Source: Rhodobacteraceae bacterium HLUCCA09
GTDB lineage: Bacteria; Pseudomonadota; Alphaproteobacteria; Rhodobacterales; Rhodobacteraceae
Assembly: GCA_001314685.1 (NCBI GenBank)
Contig: LJNT01000014.1
Span: 1 to 38,468, forward strand
Direction: 5' to 3'
DNA: 38,468 nucleotides
Positions 29,863 to 38,224 of this stretch are shown in pieces. The translations under genes were made by a program, and so were the position numbers. Position 1 is the stretch's first letter. Every line of letters begins with the position of its first letter. The notes under the pieces were generated by a model, which worked only from the letters and a program-made list of their open reading frames with translations, did no database searches and was not told the origin of the DNA.

Positions 29863-31167
29863 TCAGAGTCGGTCGCGCAGGGCGAACCACGCCATGGCCA
29901 GTGCGAGCAGCGGCGTGCGCAAGGCCCGCCCGCCGGGGAAGCGCGGCGCGGGCAGACGCGCCATCAGGTCGAATCGCTCCGCCTGTCCCGCGACCGTCTC
30001 GGCCGCGATGCGGCCCGCGAGCGTGGCCATCCCCACGCCGTGCCCCGAATAGCCCGACAGCGACAGCACGTTCGGCGCCACCCGCGCGAAATGCGGCATC
30101 CGCGTGCGGGTGATCGCGAGCGTGCCGCCCCAGGCGAAGTCGATCCGCGTTCCGGCAAGCTGGGGGAAGACCTTCAGCATCGGGCGGCGCACCAGCGCGG
30201 CGATGTCGCGGGGAAAGCGGTAGCCATAGGTCTCGCCGCCGCCGAACAGCAGCCGGTGGTCGTCGGAGAAGCGGAAGTAGTTCACGACGAAGCGCGAATC
30301 GGCCACCGCCCGGTTGCCGGCGATCAGCGCCTCCTGCCCCTCGGGGCCGAGCGGCTCGGTCGCCACCACGAAATTGTTGATCGGCATCACGTAGCGGCCG
30401 ACCTCGGGGATCAGCCCCCCCAGATAGCCGTTGCAGCCCGCCACCACCCAGTCGGCCCGCACCACGGCCCGATCGGTCGACAGCCGCACCTCCGCCCCCC
30501 GCTCGACGCGGGTCACCCGGCTCGTCTCGAACAGGCGCACGCCCGCCGCCTCGGCCAGACGCGCCAGGCCGAGCGCGTAGGCCAAGGGGTCGAGATGCCC
30601 CGCCCCCTCGTCGAGCGCCCCGCCGTGGTAGTCGCGGCTCGCCACGATCTCGCGGATCTCGCCCTTCGAGAGCGGCCGCACCTTCTCGTAGCCGTAGTCG
30701 CGGGCGAGCTTCTCGGCATAGGCGTGAGTCTTGCGCACGTGCGCCCGCTTGTGGTCGGCATGCACGATGCCCGGGTGAAAGGGCACGCCGACCTTCGGAT
30801 CGGCGGCGATCTCGCGCACCAGCCGCACCGCCTCGCGCCCCATCGCCCAGAGCGCCAGCGCATCGTCGCGCCCGACCATGCGCTCGAGCTCGTCCTGCCC
30901 CACGCGCTGGCCGGTGCCCACCTGCCCGCCGTTGCGCCCCGAGGCGCCCGAGCCCACGCGGCTCGCCTCGAGCAGCACCACGGCGTAGCCGCGGCTCGCC
31001 AGGTGCCACGCCGCCGAAAGGCCGGTGAAGCCACCCCCCACCACCGCGACGTCGGCCCGGATCTCGCCCTCGGCCGGCGGCCGCGCGGGCGGGATCAGCC
31101 CGGGCTTCGCGGCGTAGAACGAGTCGGGGTAGCGGCCGGGCGTGTCGTTGGCCGTCAGCAGGTCCAT
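29863..31167 (-). CDS. puuB: FAD-dependent amine oxidoreductase, gamma-glutamylputrescine oxidase-like
   Basis: A 434-residue DAO-family flavoenzyme. The N-terminal YPDSFYAAKPGLIPPARPPA segment is characteristic of the PuuB/OrdL group, followed by the dinucleotide motif VAVVGGGFTGLSAAWHLASR and VGSGASGRNGGQVGTGQRV. Later parts are IVHADHKRAHVRK, WVVAGCNGYLGGLIP, MPINNFVVATEPLG and the C-terminal SGYSGHGVGMATLAGRIAAE. It would oxidise gamma-glutamylputrescine, or a related secondary amine, to the aldehyde with release of peroxide. The start overlaps the stop of the upstream aminotransferase gene (TGATG), so the two are coupled. A second, similar oxidase gene begins at 38225. The exact substrate is inferred from context. 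Confidence 0.85.
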   Translation of the reverse strand: MDLLTANDTPGRYPDSFYAAKPGLIPPARPPAEGEIRADVAVVGGGFTGLSAAWHLASRGYAVVLLEASRVGSGASGRNGGQVGTGQRVGQDELERMVGRDDALALWAMGREAVRLVREIAADPKVGVPFHPGIVHADHKRAHVRKTHAYAEKLARDYGYEKVRPLSKGEIREIVASRDYHGGALDEGAGHLDPLAYALGLARLAEAAGVRLFETSRVTRVERGAEVRLSTDRAVVRADWVVAGCNGYLGGLIPEVGRYVMPINNFVVATEPLGPEGQEALIAGNRAVADSRFVVNYFRFSDDHRLLFGGGETYGYRFPRDIAALVRRPMLKVFPQLAGTRIDFAWGGTLAITRTRMPHFARVAPNVLSLSGYSGHGVGMATLAGRIAAETVAGQAERFDLMARLPAPRFPGGRALRTPLLALAMAWFALRDRL

Positions 31168-32579
31168 CAGGCGGCCTTGAGCATGCCCTCGGCGCGCAAC
31201 TTCTCGTGCGCCATGTCGAGCGTCTGCACGGTTCGCTCGATCAGCAGGTCGATCTCGGCGGGCGTGATGACGAGCGGCGGCGCGATGATCATGCGGTCGC
31301 CGACATGGCGCATGATCAGGTTGTTGCCGAAGCTGATCTCGCGCGTGACGAAGCCCGCCTCGCCCGCCGGCCCCGCGAACGGCGCGCGCGCCGCCTTGTC
31401 AGGGGTCAGCGCGAGCGAGGCCATCAGCCCCTTCGACACCGCCTCGCCCACGAGCGGGTGGTCGGCGAGCGCGCCCCACGTCTCGGCGAGATACGGCCCG
31501 GCAACGTCGCGCACATGCTCGACGACGCGCTCCTCCTCCATGATCCGCAGGTTCTCGGACGCCACCGCGCAGGCCACCGGGTGGCCGGAATAGGTGTAGC
31601 CGTGGAAGAACTCGCCCGCCTCGTTCAGCACCTCCGCGATGCGGGCCGAGACGATCGAGCCGCCGATCGGCTGGTAGCCCGACGACAGGCCCTTGGCGAT
31701 CGTCATGATGTCGGGCTGCAGGTCGTAGAGCTGCGAGGCGAACCACCGGCCCGTCCGCCCGAAGCCGGTGATCACCTCGTCGGCGACGAACAGGATCTCG
31801 TTCTCGGCGAGGATGCGCCTGACCTCGGGCCAGTAGCTGTCGGGCGGCACGATCACCCCGCCCGCGCCCTGCACCGGCTCGGCGATGAAGGCGGCGACGT
31901 TCTCGGCCCCCACCTCCGCGATCTTCGCCTCGAGCTGCCGGGCGCGGGCGATGCCGAACTCCTCGGGGCTCATGTCGCCGCCCTCGGCGAACCACGCCGG
32001 CTGGTCGATATGCACGATGTCGGGAATGGGCAGACCGCCCTGCCCGTGCATCGCCTGCATGCCCCCCAGCGAGGCGCCGCCCAGCGTCGAGCCGTGATAG
32101 GCGTTGCGGCGCGAGATGATGACCCGTTTCGCAGGCTTGCCCATCTCGGCCCAGTAATGGCGCACGAGCCGGATGTTGGTGTCGTTCGCCTCCGAGCCCG
32201 AACCGGCGAAGAAGACGTGGTCGAGGTCGCCCGGCGCCAGTCGCGCGATTGTGGCGGCGAGCGCGATGGCGGGCACATGCGTCGTCTGGAAGAAGGTGTT
32301 GTAGTAGGGCAGCTCCTGCATCTGCGCATAGGCCGCCTCGGCCAGCTCCCTGCGGCCGTAGCCCACGTTCACGCACCACAGCCCCGCCATCCCGTCGAGG
32401 ATCTCGTTGCCCTCGCTATCGGTCAGCCACACGCCGTGGCCCTTCGTGACGATCCGCACGCCCTTGGCGGCGAGTTCGCCGTGATGAGTGAAGGGGTGCA
32501 GGTGGTGGGCCGCGTCGAGAGCCTGCAGCGCGGCGGTGTCGAGCCCGCCGGGGGCGGTGCGATTGGGGATGGCTGTCAT
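31167..32579 (-). CDS. spuC: Class III aminotransferase, putrescine/polyamine:pyruvate type
   Basis: A 470-residue PLP enzyme of the omega-amino acid/polyamine transaminase group, typical length for SpuC. Substrate-entry and cofactor motifs are LDGMAGLWCVNVGYGRRELA, FFAGSGSEANDTNIRLVRHY (phosphate cup), RRNAYHGSTLGG, Asp267 in ILFVADEVITGFGRTG and the Schiff-base Lys296 in MTIAKGLSSGYQPIGG. The GYTYSGHPVACAV segment is also typical. It would transfer the amino group of putrescine or a related diamine to pyruvate, giving 4-aminobutanal. It is divergent from potF and coupled to the downstream oxidase gene, which supports a polyamine substrate, although beta-alanine or taurine transaminases look similar. 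Confidence 0.85.
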   Translation of the reverse strand: MTAIPNRTAPGGLDTAALQALDAAHHLHPFTHHGELAAKGVRIVTKGHGVWLTDSEGNEILDGMAGLWCVNVGYGRRELAEAAYAQMQELPYYNTFFQTTHVPAIALAATIARLAPGDLDHVFFAGSGSEANDTNIRLVRHYWAEMGKPAKRVIISRRNAYHGSTLGGASLGGMQAMHGQGGLPIPDIVHIDQPAWFAEGGDMSPEEFGIARARQLEAKIAEVGAENVAAFIAEPVQGAGGVIVPPDSYWPEVRRILAENEILFVADEVITGFGRTGRWFASQLYDLQPDIMTIAKGLSSGYQPIGGSIVSARIAEVLNEAGEFFHGYTYSGHPVACAVASENLRIMEEERVVEHVRDVAGPYLAETWGALADHPLVGEAVSKGLMASLALTPDKAARAPFAGPAGEAGFVTREISFGNNLIMRHVGDRMIIAPPLVITPAEIDLLIERTVQTLDMAHEKLRAEGMLKAA

Positions 32580-32635
32580 GCGTCAGGGTCCTGCATCTCG
32601 GGCCCCGCGCGGGGCCGGATTTCGGGGATGACGGT

Positions 32636-32664
32636 GACATGCGCCCCCCGCCCGGCCCTGTCAA
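32636..32664 (-). promoter_or_regulatory. Candidate promoter of the aminotransferase-oxidase unit
   Basis: On the minus strand a perfect TTGACA (32664-32659) is followed after 17 bases by CATGTC, a poor -10. The start codon is 57 bp further on. The same stretch forms a TGACA/TGTCA inverted repeat, so it could instead be an operator in the divergent spuC/potF control region (32580-32832). Confidence 0.3.
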
Positions 32665-32832
32665 TGCGCAGCCAGGCGCCGCAATGCCGCCCCGTCTGCC
32701 CGCAGGGCGAGCGCCGCGCGAACGGCACGGGGGCGCGTGCTGTTTCCTCTGTTTCCCCCCGGAAGAATCGCCTAGCGTGGATGCCAATCAAGACGAACGG
32801 GGCCCACCGCCCTGCCAACACGGGAGAAGGCG

Positions 32833-33921
32833 ATGACCTTGAAAACCTCGCTGATCGCACTCGCAGCCGGCCTCGCGGCGACCGCCGCAGCGGCCCAGGA
32901 ACAGGTGCGCGTCTACAACTGGTCGGACTATATCGACGAGGATCTTCTGTCCAAATTCGAGGAAGAGACGGGCTACGACCTGATCTACGACGTCTTCGAC
33001 TCCAACGAACTGCTCGAGACCAAGCTGCTCGCCGGCGGCTCGGGCTACGACGTGGTCGTGCCCACGGGCACGTTCCTGCAGCGCCAGATCCAGGCCGGCG
33101 TCTTCCAGCCGCTCGACTACGACAAGCTGCCCAACGCCGACAACCTGTGGGACGTCATCCGCGACCGCACGGAAAAGTACGACCCCGGCCACGAATACTC
33201 GATCAACTACATGTGGGGCACCACGGGTCTCGGCGTGAACGTCGACGAGGTGCGCGAGATCCTCGGCGAGGACGCGCCCATCGACAGCCTCGCGCTGATC
33301 TTCGACCCCGCCAACATGGAGAAGCTCGCCGAATGCGGCGTGCACTTCCTCGACGCGCCGACCGAGCTGATCCCCGCCGCGCTCACCTACCTGGGCGAAG
33401 AGGGCGACAGCCAGGACCCGGAGGTGATCGCCAAGGCCGAGCCGGTGCTGACGGCGGTGCGCCCCCACGTGACCAAGTTCCACTCGTCGGAATACATCAA
33501 CGCGCTGGCCAACGGCGACATCTGCGTGGCGATCGGCTGGTCGGGCGACGTGCTGCAGGCACGCGACCGCGCGGCCGAGGCCGACAGGGGCGTGACCATC
33601 GAGTACCACATCCCCACGGAAGGGGCGCTGATGTGGTTCGACCAGATGGCCATTCCGGCCGACGCGCCGAACCCGGAGGGCGCGCATGCCTTCCTCAACT
33701 TCATCATGGATGCCGAAAACATGGCGCAGGCGTCGAACTACGTCTACTATGCCAACGGCAACGAGGCCTCGCAGCAATTCCTCAACGAGGACGTGATCGG
33801 CGACCCCGCGATCTACCCCGACGAGGAGACGCTCGACAACACCTACACCACCTCGCCCTGGCCGCCACGCGTGCAGCGCGACGTCACGCGCATGTGGACG
33901 CGCATCAAGTCGGGCACCTGA
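32833..33921 (+). CDS. potF: Polyamine ABC transporter substrate-binding protein
   Basis: A 362-residue periplasmic binding protein of the PotD/PotF/SpuD family. A signal peptide (MTLKTSLIALAAGLAATAAA, cleaved near AQ-EQ) is followed by EQVRVYNWSDYIDEDLLSKF, the ligand-pocket start shared by the family. Other markers are VFDSNELLETKLLAGGSGYD, YSINYMWGTTGLGVN, VAIGWSGDVLQARDRAAEA and PTEGALMWFDQMAIPADAPN, with the aromatic and acidic residues that hold putrescine amines. GGAGAAGG precedes the ATG. First gene of potF-potG-potH-potI-puuA-puuB, with a strong hairpin directly after it that may raise its level relative to the membrane components. Putrescine rather than spermidine is favoured by the PotF-like character and neighbours. 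Confidence 0.93.
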   Translation: MTLKTSLIALAAGLAATAAAAQEQVRVYNWSDYIDEDLLSKFEEETGYDLIYDVFDSNELLETKLLAGGSGYDVVVPTGTFLQRQIQAGVFQPLDYDKLPNADNLWDVIRDRTEKYDPGHEYSINYMWGTTGLGVNVDEVREILGEDAPIDSLALIFDPANMEKLAECGVHFLDAPTELIPAALTYLGEEGDSQDPEVIAKAEPVLTAVRPHVTKFHSSEYINALANGDICVAIGWSGDVLQARDRAAEADRGVTIEYHIPTEGALMWFDQMAIPADAPNPEGAHAFLNFIMDAENMAQASNYVYYANGNEASQQFLNEDVIGDPAIYPDEETLDNTYTTSPWPPRVQRDVTRMWTRIKSGT

Positions 33922-33930
33922 GCTCGACCC

Positions 33931-33954
33931 GGGCCGCGCCACCCGGCGCGGCCC
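33931..33954 (+). terminator. Intra-operon stem-loop after potF
   Basis: A perfect 10-bp GC stem (gggccgcgcc / ggcgcggccc) with an ACCC loop, ten bases after the potF stop codon and 22 before potG. There is no T run, so it is likely a partial terminator or a 3' stabiliser for potF mRNA. Confidence 0.6.
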
Positions 33955-33976
33955 CGCCCCTTCCGGACAGCCACGG

Positions 33977-35152
33977 ATGAACCAGCCCAGCTCTCCGCAG
34001 ACGCCGGCCCGGCCTGCCGGCCCCGGCCCCGCGACGGCCTTCCACCCGTGGGACGACCCCGACGCGGTGCCGCTCATCCGCTTCCGGGGGGTGACCAAGC
34101 GCTTCGGCGACTTCACCGCCATCGACGCCGTCGACCTCGACATCTACCCGCGCGAGTTCTTCGCGCTGCTCGGCCCGTCGGGCTGCGGCAAGACCACGCT
34201 CATGCGGATGCTCGCGGGCTTCGAGTCGCCCAGCGTGGGCGCGATCACGCTCGAGGGGCGCGACATCGTGCATGTCCCGCCGCACAAGCGGGCGGTTAAC
34301 ATGATGTTCCAGTCCTACGCGCTGTTCCCGCACCTGACGGTCGAACAGAACATCGCCTTCGGGCTGAAGCGCTCCGGAATGGAGAAGGACGCGATCGAGG
34401 CGCGCGTGGCCGAGATGCTGCGCATGGTGCAACTGCAGAAGTTCGCCGCACGCAAGCCCCACCAGATCTCGGGCGGCCAGCGCCAGCGCGTCGCGCTCGC
34501 CCGCGCGCTCGCCAAGGCACCCAAGCTGCTGCTGCTCGACGAGCCGCTGGGCGCGCTCGACAAGAAGCTGCGCCAGCAGACCCAGTTCGAGCTGGTGGAT
34601 ATCCAGGAACGGACCGGCACGACCTTCGTCATCGTCACCCACGACCAGGAAGAGGCGATGACAGTCGCCTCGCGCATCGCCGTGATGAACGAGGGCAAGA
34701 TCGCGCAGGTCGATACGCCAGGGCGCATATACGAAAGTCCCGCAAGCGTTTACGTCGCAGACTTCGTGGGCGACGTGAACCTGATCGAGGGCAATGCCCG
34801 CCCCGTCGGCCAGGGCATGGCCGAGATCCGCTGGCGTGAGGGCGTGCCCGCCATCCGCGGTCAGGCGGCCGAGCCCCTGGTCGAGGGCGAGCGGGCGACG
34901 CTGGCCATCCGCCCCGAGAAGATCGCGATCAGCCGCGAGCGGCCCGAGGGCCGCAACAACGTCGTGCAGGGCCGCGTCCACGACATCGCCTACTTGGGCA
35001 ACATCTCGACCTATCACGTCCGCCTGCCCGACGGGGTGATCGTGCAGGCGCAGGTCGCCAACCAGCGCCGCATCGCCCGGCGCGACTTCACCTGGGAAGA
35101 CGAGGTGTGGCTGTCGTGGTCCGACACCGCCGGCGTCGTGCTGATGCGGTAG
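33977..35152 (+). CDS. potG: Polyamine ABC transporter ATP-binding protein
   Basis: A 391-residue ATPase of the PotA/PotG family that powers polyamine import. Walker A is GPSGCGKT (66-73), the Q-loop lies at Gln112 (MFQSYALFPHLT), the ABC signature is ISGGQRQRVALARAL (164-178), Walker B is LLLLDEP (184-190) and the H-loop is His222 in VTHDQEEAMTVA. The C-terminal regulatory TOBE-type domain spans about 285-391 (ATLAIRPEKIAISRERPEGR, AQVANQRRIARRDFTWEDEV). The N-terminus carries a proline-rich 30-residue extension. It lies 55 bp after potF, with potH starting four bases after its stop. Confidence 0.95.
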   Translation: MNQPSSPQTPARPAGPGPATAFHPWDDPDAVPLIRFRGVTKRFGDFTAIDAVDLDIYPREFFALLGPSGCGKTTLMRMLAGFESPSVGAITLEGRDIVHVPPHKRAVNMMFQSYALFPHLTVEQNIAFGLKRSGMEKDAIEARVAEMLRMVQLQKFAARKPHQISGGQRQRVALARALAKAPKLLLLDEPLGALDKKLRQQTQFELVDIQERTGTTFVIVTHDQEEAMTVASRIAVMNEGKIAQVDTPGRIYESPASVYVADFVGDVNLIEGNARPVGQGMAEIRWREGVPAIRGQAAEPLVEGERATLAIRPEKIAISRERPEGRNNVVQGRVHDIAYLGNISTYHVRLPDGVIVQAQVANQRRIARRDFTWEDEVWLSWSDTAGVVLMR

Positions 35153-35156
35153 GCCG

Positions 35157-36038
35157 ATGGATTTCCGCCGCTTCTCGCTGATCGCCCTGCCCTATGCGTG
35201 GCTTCTGCTGCTCTTTCTCGTGCCGTTCGGCATCGTGCTGAAGATCTCGCTGTCGGATTACGCGCTCTCGATCCCGCCCTACACGCCCACGCTCGACCTG
35301 ACCGGCGGATGGCCCGCGATCCGCGACTTCCTCAGCCAGCTCGACTTCGAGAACTACGTCTTTCTCACCGAGGACGACCTCTACTGGAAGGCCTATCTCA
35401 GCTCGGTGCGCATCGCGGCCATCGCGACCTTCATCACCCTGCTGATCGGCTACCCCATCGCCTACGCCATGGCGAAGGCCCCGCGCGAATGGCAGCCGAC
35501 GCTGCTGATGCTGGTGATCCTGCCGTTCTGGACGTCGTTCCTGATCCGCGTCTATGCGTGGATCGGAATCCTGTCGTCGGAGGGCTACCTCAACCAGACG
35601 CTCGGATTTCTGGGGCTCGAACCGGTGACGGTGCTCAATACCAACATCGCCGTCTATATCGGCATCGTCTATACCTATCTGCCCTTCATGGTGCTGCCGA
35701 TCTACTCGACGCTCGAAAAGATGGACTACGACCTGATCGAGGCCGCGCAGGACCTCGGCTGCACGCCGACGGAAGCCTTCTGGCGCGTCACCCTTCCCCT
35801 GTCGCGGCCCGGAATGATCGCCGGCTGCTTCCTCGTCTTCATCCCCGCGGTGGGCGAGTTCGTGATCCCCTCGCTGCTCGGCGGCTCGCAGACGCTGATG
35901 ATCGGCAAGGTGCTGTGGGAAGAGTTCTTCAACAACCGCGACTGGCCGGTGGCCTCGGCCGTGGCGGTGGTGCTGCTGTTGATCCTCGTCATCCCGATCG
36001 TGCTGTTCCAGAAGAACCAGGAGAAGCAGCAGGAATGA
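35157..36038 (+). CDS. potH: Polyamine ABC transporter permease (PotH/PotB type)
   Basis: A 293-residue inner-membrane permease with six predicted helices, the first near residues 10-30 (IALPYAWLLLLFLVPFGIVL). The periplasmic loop after helix 1 is long, as in PotB/PotH. The EAA coupling motif is in LIEAAQDLGCTPTEAFWRVT, with the following LPLSRPGMIAGCFLVFIPAV; this helix contacts the ATPase. The C-terminus is charged (FQKNQEKQQE). It starts four bases after potG, and its stop overlaps the potI start (ATGA), so it is translated in coupling with potI. Confidence 0.94.
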   Translation: MDFRRFSLIALPYAWLLLLFLVPFGIVLKISLSDYALSIPPYTPTLDLTGGWPAIRDFLSQLDFENYVFLTEDDLYWKAYLSSVRIAAIATFITLLIGYPIAYAMAKAPREWQPTLLMLVILPFWTSFLIRVYAWIGILSSEGYLNQTLGFLGLEPVTVLNTNIAVYIGIVYTYLPFMVLPIYSTLEKMDYDLIEAAQDLGCTPTEAFWRVTLPLSRPGMIAGCFLVFIPAVGEFVIPSLLGGSQTLMIGKVLWEEFFNNRDWPVASAVAVVLLLILVIPIVLFQKNQEKQQE

Positions 36039-36883
36039 GCCGCTTCACCTGGTTCAACGCCACTTCGCTGACCTTCGGCTTCGCCTTCCTCTACCTGCCG
36101 ATGGTCATCCTGATCGTCTATTCCTTCAACGAATCCCGCCTCGTCACCGTCTGGGCCGGCTTTTCGACCAGGTGGTATGGCGAGTTGTTCCGCAACGAGC
36201 AATTCCTCGACGCCGCCTGGGTCACGCTGCGCGTCGCCTTCTTCTCGGCCACCTTCGCCACGGTGCTGGGCACGATGGCGGCCTACGTGTTGGTGCGGGG
36301 GGGCCGCTTCTTCGGACGCACCCTGTTCTCGGGGATGATCTACGCCCCCCTCGTGATGCCGGAAGTCATCACCGGCCTCTCGCTGCTGTTGCTGTTCATC
36401 TCGATCAATCTCGACCGGGGCATCGTCACGATCATCCTCGCGCACACCACGTTCTGCATGGCCTACGTCGCGGTCGTCGTCTCCTCGCGGCTCGTGTCGT
36501 TCGACCGCTCGGTGGAGGAGGCCGCGCTCGATCTCGGCGCGACGCCGTTCGACGCGTTCCGCTCCGTCACGCTGCCGATCATCATGCCGGCGGTCGTCTC
36601 GGGCTGGCTGCTGGGCTTCACGCTCTCGCTCGACGATCTCGTGATCGCCTCGTTTACCGCAGGCCCGGCGGCGACGACCCTGCCGATCCAGATCTTCTCG
36701 TCGGTGCGCCTCGGTGTCAGCCCCGAGATCAATGCGCTCTCGACCATCCTGATCGGCATCGTCGCGCTCGGGGTGGTCACGGCCTCGCTGATCTCCAAGC
36801 GCAACCTCGTCCGCCAGGCCCGCGACGCCCGTCGCGCCATCCAGGCCGGGGCGGAGGAAGGGCGGGAGGCGCGCGCAACGTGA
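36035..36883 (+). CDS. potI: Polyamine ABC transporter permease (PotI/PotC type)
   Basis: A 282-residue inner-membrane permease, the partner of PotH in the heterodimeric channel. Family features are the first helix with FGFAFLYLPMVILIVYSFNE, the WYGELFRNEQFLDAAWVTLR segment, the helix pair YAPLVMPEVITGLSLLLLFI, and the EAA coupling motif in SVEEAALDLGATPFDAFRSV, then TLPIIMPAVVSGWLLGFTLS and LDDLVIASFTAGPAATTLP. The start overlaps the potH stop, and its own stop overlaps the next gene's GTG start (GTGA). AAGCAGCAGGA upstream can act as the ribosome-binding site. Confidence 0.94.
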   Translation: MSRFTWFNATSLTFGFAFLYLPMVILIVYSFNESRLVTVWAGFSTRWYGELFRNEQFLDAAWVTLRVAFFSATFATVLGTMAAYVLVRGGRFFGRTLFSGMIYAPLVMPEVITGLSLLLLFISINLDRGIVTIILAHTTFCMAYVAVVVSSRLVSFDRSVEEAALDLGATPFDAFRSVTLPIIMPAVVSGWLLGFTLSLDDLVIASFTAGPAATTLPIQIFSSVRLGVSPEINALSTILIGIVALGVVTASLISKRNLVRQARDARRAIQAGAEEGREARAT

Positions 36884-38220
36884 GCGACTTTCTGAGCGAC
36901 TACGCGGCCCACGTCGCGGCACACGGCACGCCCGAGCGCATCGAGTGCATGCTGTGCGACATGAACGGCATCCTGCGCGGCAAGTGGATCCCCGCCGCGG
37001 CGGTCGACAAGCTGGCCGGCGGCCATGTGCGCCTGCCGCTGTCTACCTACGCGCCCAACATCCTCGGCGAAGAAGTGCCCGAGTCGGGCCTCGGCATCGT
37101 CGTGGGCGACCCCGACGGCCGGCTCGTGCCGGTGCCGGGCACGCTCAAGCCGGTGCCGTGGACGGCCTCCCCCGCCGTGCAGGTGCTGGTGGAGATGACA
37201 GAGCTCGACGGCACGCCCTCGCCCTATTCCCCGCGCGAGGTGCTGGGCGCGGTGCTCGCGCGCTACGCCGCGCGCGGCTGGCGCCCGGTCGTGGCCACCG
37301 AGCTCGAGTTCTACGTAGTCCAGACCCGCGAGCGGCCCGACACGCCCCCCCAGCCGCCCGAGCCCAACTTCGCCGCGCAGAACTACGATCTCGAGACGCT
37401 GTCGCAGCACGACGCGATGCTGACCGAGATCCTTGCCGCCTGCGCCGCGCAGGGCATCGACACCGACACGCTCGTCGCCGAATACGGCCCCGGCCAGTTC
37501 GAGATCAACTTTCACCACACGGCCGACGTGTTCGCCGCCGCCGAGATGGCGCTGATCTTCCGCCGGCTGGTGCGCGAGGTGGTCGAGGATCACGGGCTCG
37601 AGGCCACGTTCATGGCCAAGCCCTACGCCGACAGCCCCGGCAACGGGATGCACGCCCATGTCTCGGTGCTCGACACGCACGGCGACAACGTGTTCTCCGC
37701 GCCCGAGGGCGTCGGGCCGACGCTCGGCCACGCCATCGCCGGGGTGCTGGCGACGATGCCCGACCTGCAGGCGATCTTCGCCCCGCATCTCAACAGCTAC
37801 CGCCGCTTTCAGCCGATGTCGTTCGCGCCCTGCGCGCCCGACTGGGCGCTCGACAACCGCGCCGCCGGCATCCGCGTGCCGGCGACGAGGGGCGCGGGCG
37901 CGCGGCTCGAACACCGCATCGCGGGGGCCGACGTCAACCCCTACCTCGCGCTCGCCGCCATTCTCGGCGGCATGCTCTGGGGGATCGAACGCGAGATGCC
38001 GCTGCCTGCCCCCTGCGACTCGCCCGAACACGCCCCGCCCGACCGGCTGACGGCCGACTGGGTGACGGCGGTCGACCGGTTCGCCGCCTCCGAGATCGCC
38101 GCCGACATCTTCGGCGCGCGCTACCGCGACGCCTATGCCGCCGTTCGCCGCGACGAGATCTCGAAGCTCACGACGCAGATCACACGGCTGGAATACCGCA
38201 CCTATCTCACGAGGCTGTAA
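36880..38220 (+). CDS. puuA: Glutamine synthetase family enzyme, probable gamma-glutamylpolyamine synthetase
   Basis: A 446-residue member of the glutamine synthetase superfamily (PuuA-like), which would ligate glutamate to putrescine with ATP. The N-terminal beta-grasp domain begins ERIECMLCDMNGILRGKWIP, a pattern typical of PuuA-type enzymes. The catalytic part shows VVATELEFYVVQ (metal Glu), YGPGQFEINFHHTADVFAAA, GNGMHAHVSVLD, the FAPHLNSYRRFQPMSFAPCA region, TRGAGARLEHRIAGADVNPY and LALAAILGGM. The start is the GTG at 36880, overlapping the potI stop, with GGGAGG ten bases upstream. It sits directly behind the polyamine importer and before a PuuB-like oxidase, which supports gamma-glutamylation of putrescine over glutamine synthesis. 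Confidence 0.87.
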   Translation: MSDFLSDYAAHVAAHGTPERIECMLCDMNGILRGKWIPAAAVDKLAGGHVRLPLSTYAPNILGEEVPESGLGIVVGDPDGRLVPVPGTLKPVPWTASPAVQVLVEMTELDGTPSPYSPREVLGAVLARYAARGWRPVVATELEFYVVQTRERPDTPPQPPEPNFAAQNYDLETLSQHDAMLTEILAACAAQGIDTDTLVAEYGPGQFEINFHHTADVFAAAEMALIFRRLVREVVEDHGLEATFMAKPYADSPGNGMHAHVSVLDTHGDNVFSAPEGVGPTLGHAIAGVLATMPDLQAIFAPHLNSYRRFQPMSFAPCAPDWALDNRAAGIRVPATRGAGARLEHRIAGADVNPYLALAAILGGMLWGIEREMPLPAPCDSPEHAPPDRLTADWVTAVDRFAASEIAADIFGARYRDAYAAVRRDEISKLTTQITRLEYRTYLTRL

Positions 38221-38224
38221 AGCG

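Noticed and set aside
32700-32720. Sigma-54-type promoter before potF
   Set aside because: A CGGCACG block is present, but the -12 GC element is not at the required spacing.
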